DNA of 7,531 bases from Candidatus Competibacteraceae bacterium. Its GTDB lineage: Bacteria; Pseudomonadota; Gammaproteobacteria; Competibacterales; Competibacteraceae. The position numbers were made by a program, and so were the translations under genes. How positions within the stretch are numbered: position 1 is the stretch's first letter; the number at the start of each line of letters is the position of its first letter. This document shows positions 5,491-7,531 of the stretch, piece by piece. The notes under the pieces were generated by a model. That model did not search any database, was not told where the DNA came from, and saw only the letters and a program-made list of their open reading frames with translations. The stretch is taken from contig JAGRHM010000555.1 of the NCBI GenBank assembly GCA_020445005.1, positions 1 through 7,531 of the forward strand, in the 5' to 3' direction.

Positions 5491-6348
5491 TTAACGCCAC
5501 TCCTCCCGGTCATGGCGATCATGGCGCGGTGGCGGCGGAGCGTAACGGTCGTTGTCTTCATCCCAGAAGCGGTTGCGCGGATAGGGGTGAGAACCGCGCT
5601 TGCAGTCAATGACGCCCTGCCGGCAAAGGGTAGCGCGCCAGGCGTATTTCAGAAAGAATTGCGCAAAGGGTCGCTGTTCCGGCTCGAACTCCACCCGCCG
5701 CGACGGAGACCACTCCTGTTCGCCATAACCAGTGCCCGGCGCTGCTCCCAGACTACGCGGCGCATCGGCGGCGGCAGGCGGCGCCCCTGGCCGACTTGAT
5801 TCGCCACGACGCGGTCGGTCATCCGACCGGCCTTCCGCCCAGGGTTGCGGTTGTGGTTGCCGATAAACAACTTCCCGGAACGCCGCTACGGCAATCACGC
5901 CCATCGCTGAATAATCGCCCCAAGCGCCCGCATAGGAGTCGCCGGCATCCGTAAAATAGAAACGATTAACCCGATTCTTGCCCGTGCGCCACCCTTCATA
6001 GGTTTCCTGCTCATAAGGTTCCAGCACATACATCCGTTCATCCGGTCGTAAATCGGAACGTTCGCCGGAAATGATGTTGCGTCCATCTACCGCGATCACT
6101 ACGCCAATGCGCTGATCGCTGCGGTTGCGAACCCGGACTGCATACTTCTCGCCGCGCACGGCTTCGAGGTGCGCTTTGTAAATACTCCCCTTGTGACTGC
6201 GTCGCAGGGGATATTGCGGAAATTCCCGTCCCCGCTCGTTAATAATTTCGACCTCGACCTCACGCGCATTGAACCGCTGCGCCCACGCTCCGGTCGGACC
6301 TAACAGGATTAAAACCGCTACTAATCCTACCTGCCATTGCTTGTTCAT
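5491..6348 (-). CDS. Exported protein of unknown function with a conserved N-terminal domain
   Basis: The protein has 285 residues. A signal peptide (residues 1-23, ending AWA before QR) points to the periplasm or exterior. Residues ~25-160 appear to be one folded domain with the striking stretches VRNRSDQRIGVVIAVDGRN, YVLEPYE and GWRTGKNRVNRFYFTD, then GAWGDYSAMGVIAVAAF. I recall similar stretches in uncharacterised proteobacterial proteins but cannot name a family. A low-complexity Pro/Arg/Ala region (~165-215) follows, then a short segment with two cysteines seven apart (C242, C249), which could form a disulphide. The tail is rich in His, Arg, Asp and Pro. GGAG at 6363-6360 supports the ATG, with a longish 11-base spacing. 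It lies upstream of the giant gene on the same strand, but the 269-base gap with its own promoter argues against a shared operon. It is divergent from the PepSY-like gene. Confidence 0.85.
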   Translation of the reverse strand: MNKQWQVGLVAVLILLGPTGAWAQRFNAREVEVEIINERGREFPQYPLRRSHKGSIYKAHLEAVRGEKYAVRVRNRSDQRIGVVIAVDGRNIISGERSDLRPDERMYVLEPYEQETYEGWRTGKNRVNRFYFTDAGDSYAGAWGDYSAMGVIAVAAFREVVYRQPQPQPWAEGRSDDRPRRGESSRPGAPPAAADAPRSLGAAPGTGYGEQEWSPSRRVEFEPEQRPFAQFFLKYAWRATLCRQGVIDCKRGSHPYPRNRFWDEDNDRYAPPPPRHDRHDREEWR

Positions 6349-6378
6349 GCTTCAGTTGACTCCTGGTTGATTGTCGAT

Positions 6379-6397
6379 CCACGGCGTAATCCCGTGG
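6379..6397. promoter_or_regulatory. Short inverted repeat in the divergent promoter region
   Basis: CCACGG (6379-6384) and CCGTGG (6392-6397) form a 6-bp inverted repeat with a 7-base centre. It lies 31 bases upstream of the 285-residue protein gene and within the 227-base divergent spacer 6349-6575. It could be an operator for a dimeric regulator. No convincing -35/-10 pair was found in either direction in this spacer, and no clear PhoP-type direct repeat is present. Confidence 0.3.
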
Positions 6398-6575
6398 GTT
6401 GCAATGCAATCCAGACTAGGAAGCGCCGGCTGAATCTCTACTGAATTCCCACGATGCTCCGTCTGCTTCAGGCTATGGTGAAACAGTGCGTGTTTTATCC
6501 GGACAATTCAGTCATGATTCACTCTGCTCAACCTAAACTTGATTTATTTAAGCATTCATCCGGAACTGTCCCCTT

Positions 6576-6911
6576 ATGCCCAACAAATCAACGCTATCCT
6601 GTTATTTGGCGGTTTTGGCGCTGGTGGGTGTGCTGATCACGGACAATGCCCAGGCGCAATCCTATCGGTCTTATCGAGGCGGTGATTATGGCCCGCCAGC
6701 GCGCGGTCGGGGAGAACGTCCGCCCGGCCGTCAGTTTGCTGATCCTGACCGCGCCGCTGATGCGGCGCGCCGCGCAACCGGCGGTCGGATCTTGGGCGTG
6801 CAGGGCGCTGAACGCGATGGACGACGCGGTTACCGGGTTCGCGTCCTCGAACCGGATGGCCGCGTTCGTAACTTCCATTACGATCCCGCCAACGGCGCTA
6901 TGCGCGATTGA
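6576..6911 (+). CDS. Small exported PepSY-like protein
   Basis: This 111-residue protein has a signal peptide with probable cleavage after AQA at residue 27. The mature part opens with a Gly/Arg/Pro-rich stretch (~28-55) and then a PepSY-like half-domain: DAARRATGGRILGVQGAE (~62-79), a G-x-R-G-Y-R-V-R-V-L strand and PDGRVRNFHYD near the end. Small PepSY-like periplasmic proteins with exactly this pattern are often encoded directly before PhoP/OmpR-type response regulators, where they are thought to modulate the sensor kinase (family knowledge, role inferred). The stop is followed 18 bases later by the regulator's ATG, so the two are almost certainly co-transcribed. The start is the first suitable ATG before the hydrophobic segment; its ribosome site (CGGA, 6561-6564) is weak. 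Cys9 is not in a lipobox context, so a lipoprotein is unlikely. Confidence 0.8.
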   Translation: MPNKSTLSCYLAVLALVGVLITDNAQAQSYRSYRGGDYGPPARGRGERPPGRQFADPDRAADAARRATGGRILGVQGAERDGRRGYRVRVLEPDGRVRNFHYDPANGAMRD

Positions 6912-6929
6912 ACAGAGGTGAAAGGCGCC

Positions 6930-7531
6930 ATGCGCATTCTTATCATTGAAGATGAAGCCCCGCTGCTGGAACGAGTCACCGCTCAGTTGCGCGAGCAGGG
7001 TTATGCGGTTGACACCGCTGCCGATGGTCGCACCGGGCTTTACGTAGGCCAGGAATATCCCCTGGATGCAGCCATTGTCGACCTGGGCCTGCCCGACCTG
7101 TCCGGCATTGAAGTGATTCGCCGCTGGCGGGCGGAAGGACGTAAGTTTCCGGTCCTGATCCTGACCGCCCGGGGACGCTGGCAAGACAAGGTCGAGGGGC
7201 TGGAAGCCGGCGCCGACGATTATCTGGTCAAACCTTTTCACGCCGAAGAATTGCTGGCGCGGTTGCGAGCGCTGATTCGCCGCACCGGCGGCTGGACTCA
7301 GGCCGTGCTGTATTGTGGGCCGGTGACTTTAGATACCGGCGCGCAGCAGGTCACTTTGCACAGCCAGTTTGTGGAAGTGACTGCTTACGAATACAAGTTG
7401 CTGGAATATCTGATGCTCCACGCCGGCACGGTCATTTCCAAAACCGAACTGACCGAGCATCTCTATCAGGAAGATGAGGACCGTGACAGCAACGTGCTGG
7501 AAGTGTTGGTCGGCCGGCTGCGTCGCAAGCT
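6930..7531 (+). CDS. phoP: PhoP-like OmpR-family response regulator (right edge, partial)
   Basis: From the ATG at 6930, preceded by GAGGTG at 6915-6920, 200 codons are visible. The receiver domain (1-~115) has the acidic pair E7/D8, phosphoacceptor D51 in IVDLGLPD, T79 in LILTARG and K101 in VKPF. GRWQDKVEGLEAGADDY (82-98) closely matches PhoP proteins of Pseudomonas type. The DNA-binding winged-helix domain begins near residue 125, with TAYEYKLLEYLM and a recognition helix region DSNVLEVLVGRLRRK. Complete relatives are about 225 residues, so roughly the last 25 are missing. The protein is expected to be phosphorylated by a membrane sensor kinase and to bind promoter DNA as a dimer. PhoP classically responds to low magnesium or cationic peptides, but the signal here is not shown by the sequence. 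QseB/PmrA-type regulators are the main alternative. Confidence 0.85.
   Translation, partial: MRILIIEDEAPLLERVTAQLREQGYAVDTAADGRTGLYVGQEYPLDAAIVDLGLPDLSGIEVIRRWRAEGRKFPVLILTARGRWQDKVEGLEAGADDYLVKPFHAEELLARLRALIRRTGGWTQAVLYCGPVTLDTGAQQVTLHSQFVEVTAYEYKLLEYLMLHAGTVISKTELTEHLYQEDEDRDSNVLEVLVGRLRRK

Noticed and set aside
5326..5799. Plus-strand reading frame spanning the palindromic element and the 3' part of the 285-residue protein gene
   Set aside because: It opens inside the promoter and palindrome region, has no domain and is antisense to a gene with a clear signal peptide and constrained core.
6600..6602. Cys9 of the PepSY-like protein as a lipoprotein attachment site
   Set aside because: The hydrophobic stretch follows the cysteine rather than preceding it, and no lipobox pattern is present; ordinary cleavage after AQA fits better.
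6454..6636. Small plus-strand reading frame in the divergent spacer
   Set aside because: It overlaps the signal peptide of the PepSY-like gene in another frame and has no ribosome site or conserved features.
6594..7241. Minus-strand reading frame opposite the PepSY-like gene and the response regulator
   Set aside because: The plus strand carries an unmistakable receiver domain with all catalytic residues, so this is a shadow.

Overview
The window looks like GC-rich proteobacterial DNA, most likely gammaproteobacterial. The partial hisC start resembles the HisC1 type of Pseudomonas, and the partial response regulator resembles PhoP. The C-terminal modules of the giant secreted protein recall those in Competibacter-like bacteria, but that genus-level idea is a guess from memory and not something the sequence proves.

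Layout. Positions 1-128 (minus) hold the N-terminus of histidinol-phosphate aminotransferase (hisC), running off the left edge. It is divergent from a 307-residue plus-strand gene (305-1228). That gene's product carries the conserved blocks of the edema factor / CyaA / ExoY class of adenylyl cyclase toxins: paired lysines, a DYD metal motif and an HGxE motif. It stands alone, has no signal peptide, and has Phe where the known toxins have a ribose-contacting Asn. It is the most interesting item here. It converges on a 1308-residue secreted mosaic protein (1295-5221, minus). In order, that protein has a signal peptide, a beta-propeller-like region, a DUF11 domain, five bacterial Ig/cadherin-like repeats with a DxDPD signature, a VTPP linker and two copies of a ~130-residue module. 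Hairpins fill the short gap between the two genes.

Upstream of the giant gene lie a good sigma70-type promoter, a structured leader and a REP-like palindromic element. Next, on the same strand, is a 285-residue exported protein of unknown function (5491-6348). It is divergent from a likely two-gene operon: a small exported PepSY-like protein (6576-6911), followed 18 bases later by a PhoP-like OmpR-family response regulator (6930 to the right edge). The sensor kinase would be expected just beyond the window.

How the genes fit together. The right end is a signalling operon of a standard type, in which a periplasmic PepSY-like protein may modulate a sensor. The centre encodes exported or surface proteins. 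The left end combines a housekeeping histidine-synthesis gene with an isolated cyclase-toxin-like gene. Nothing seen shows that the cyclase-like gene works with its neighbours. Its lower GC by eye, and its position between hisC and a block of palindromes, would fit acquisition by transfer.
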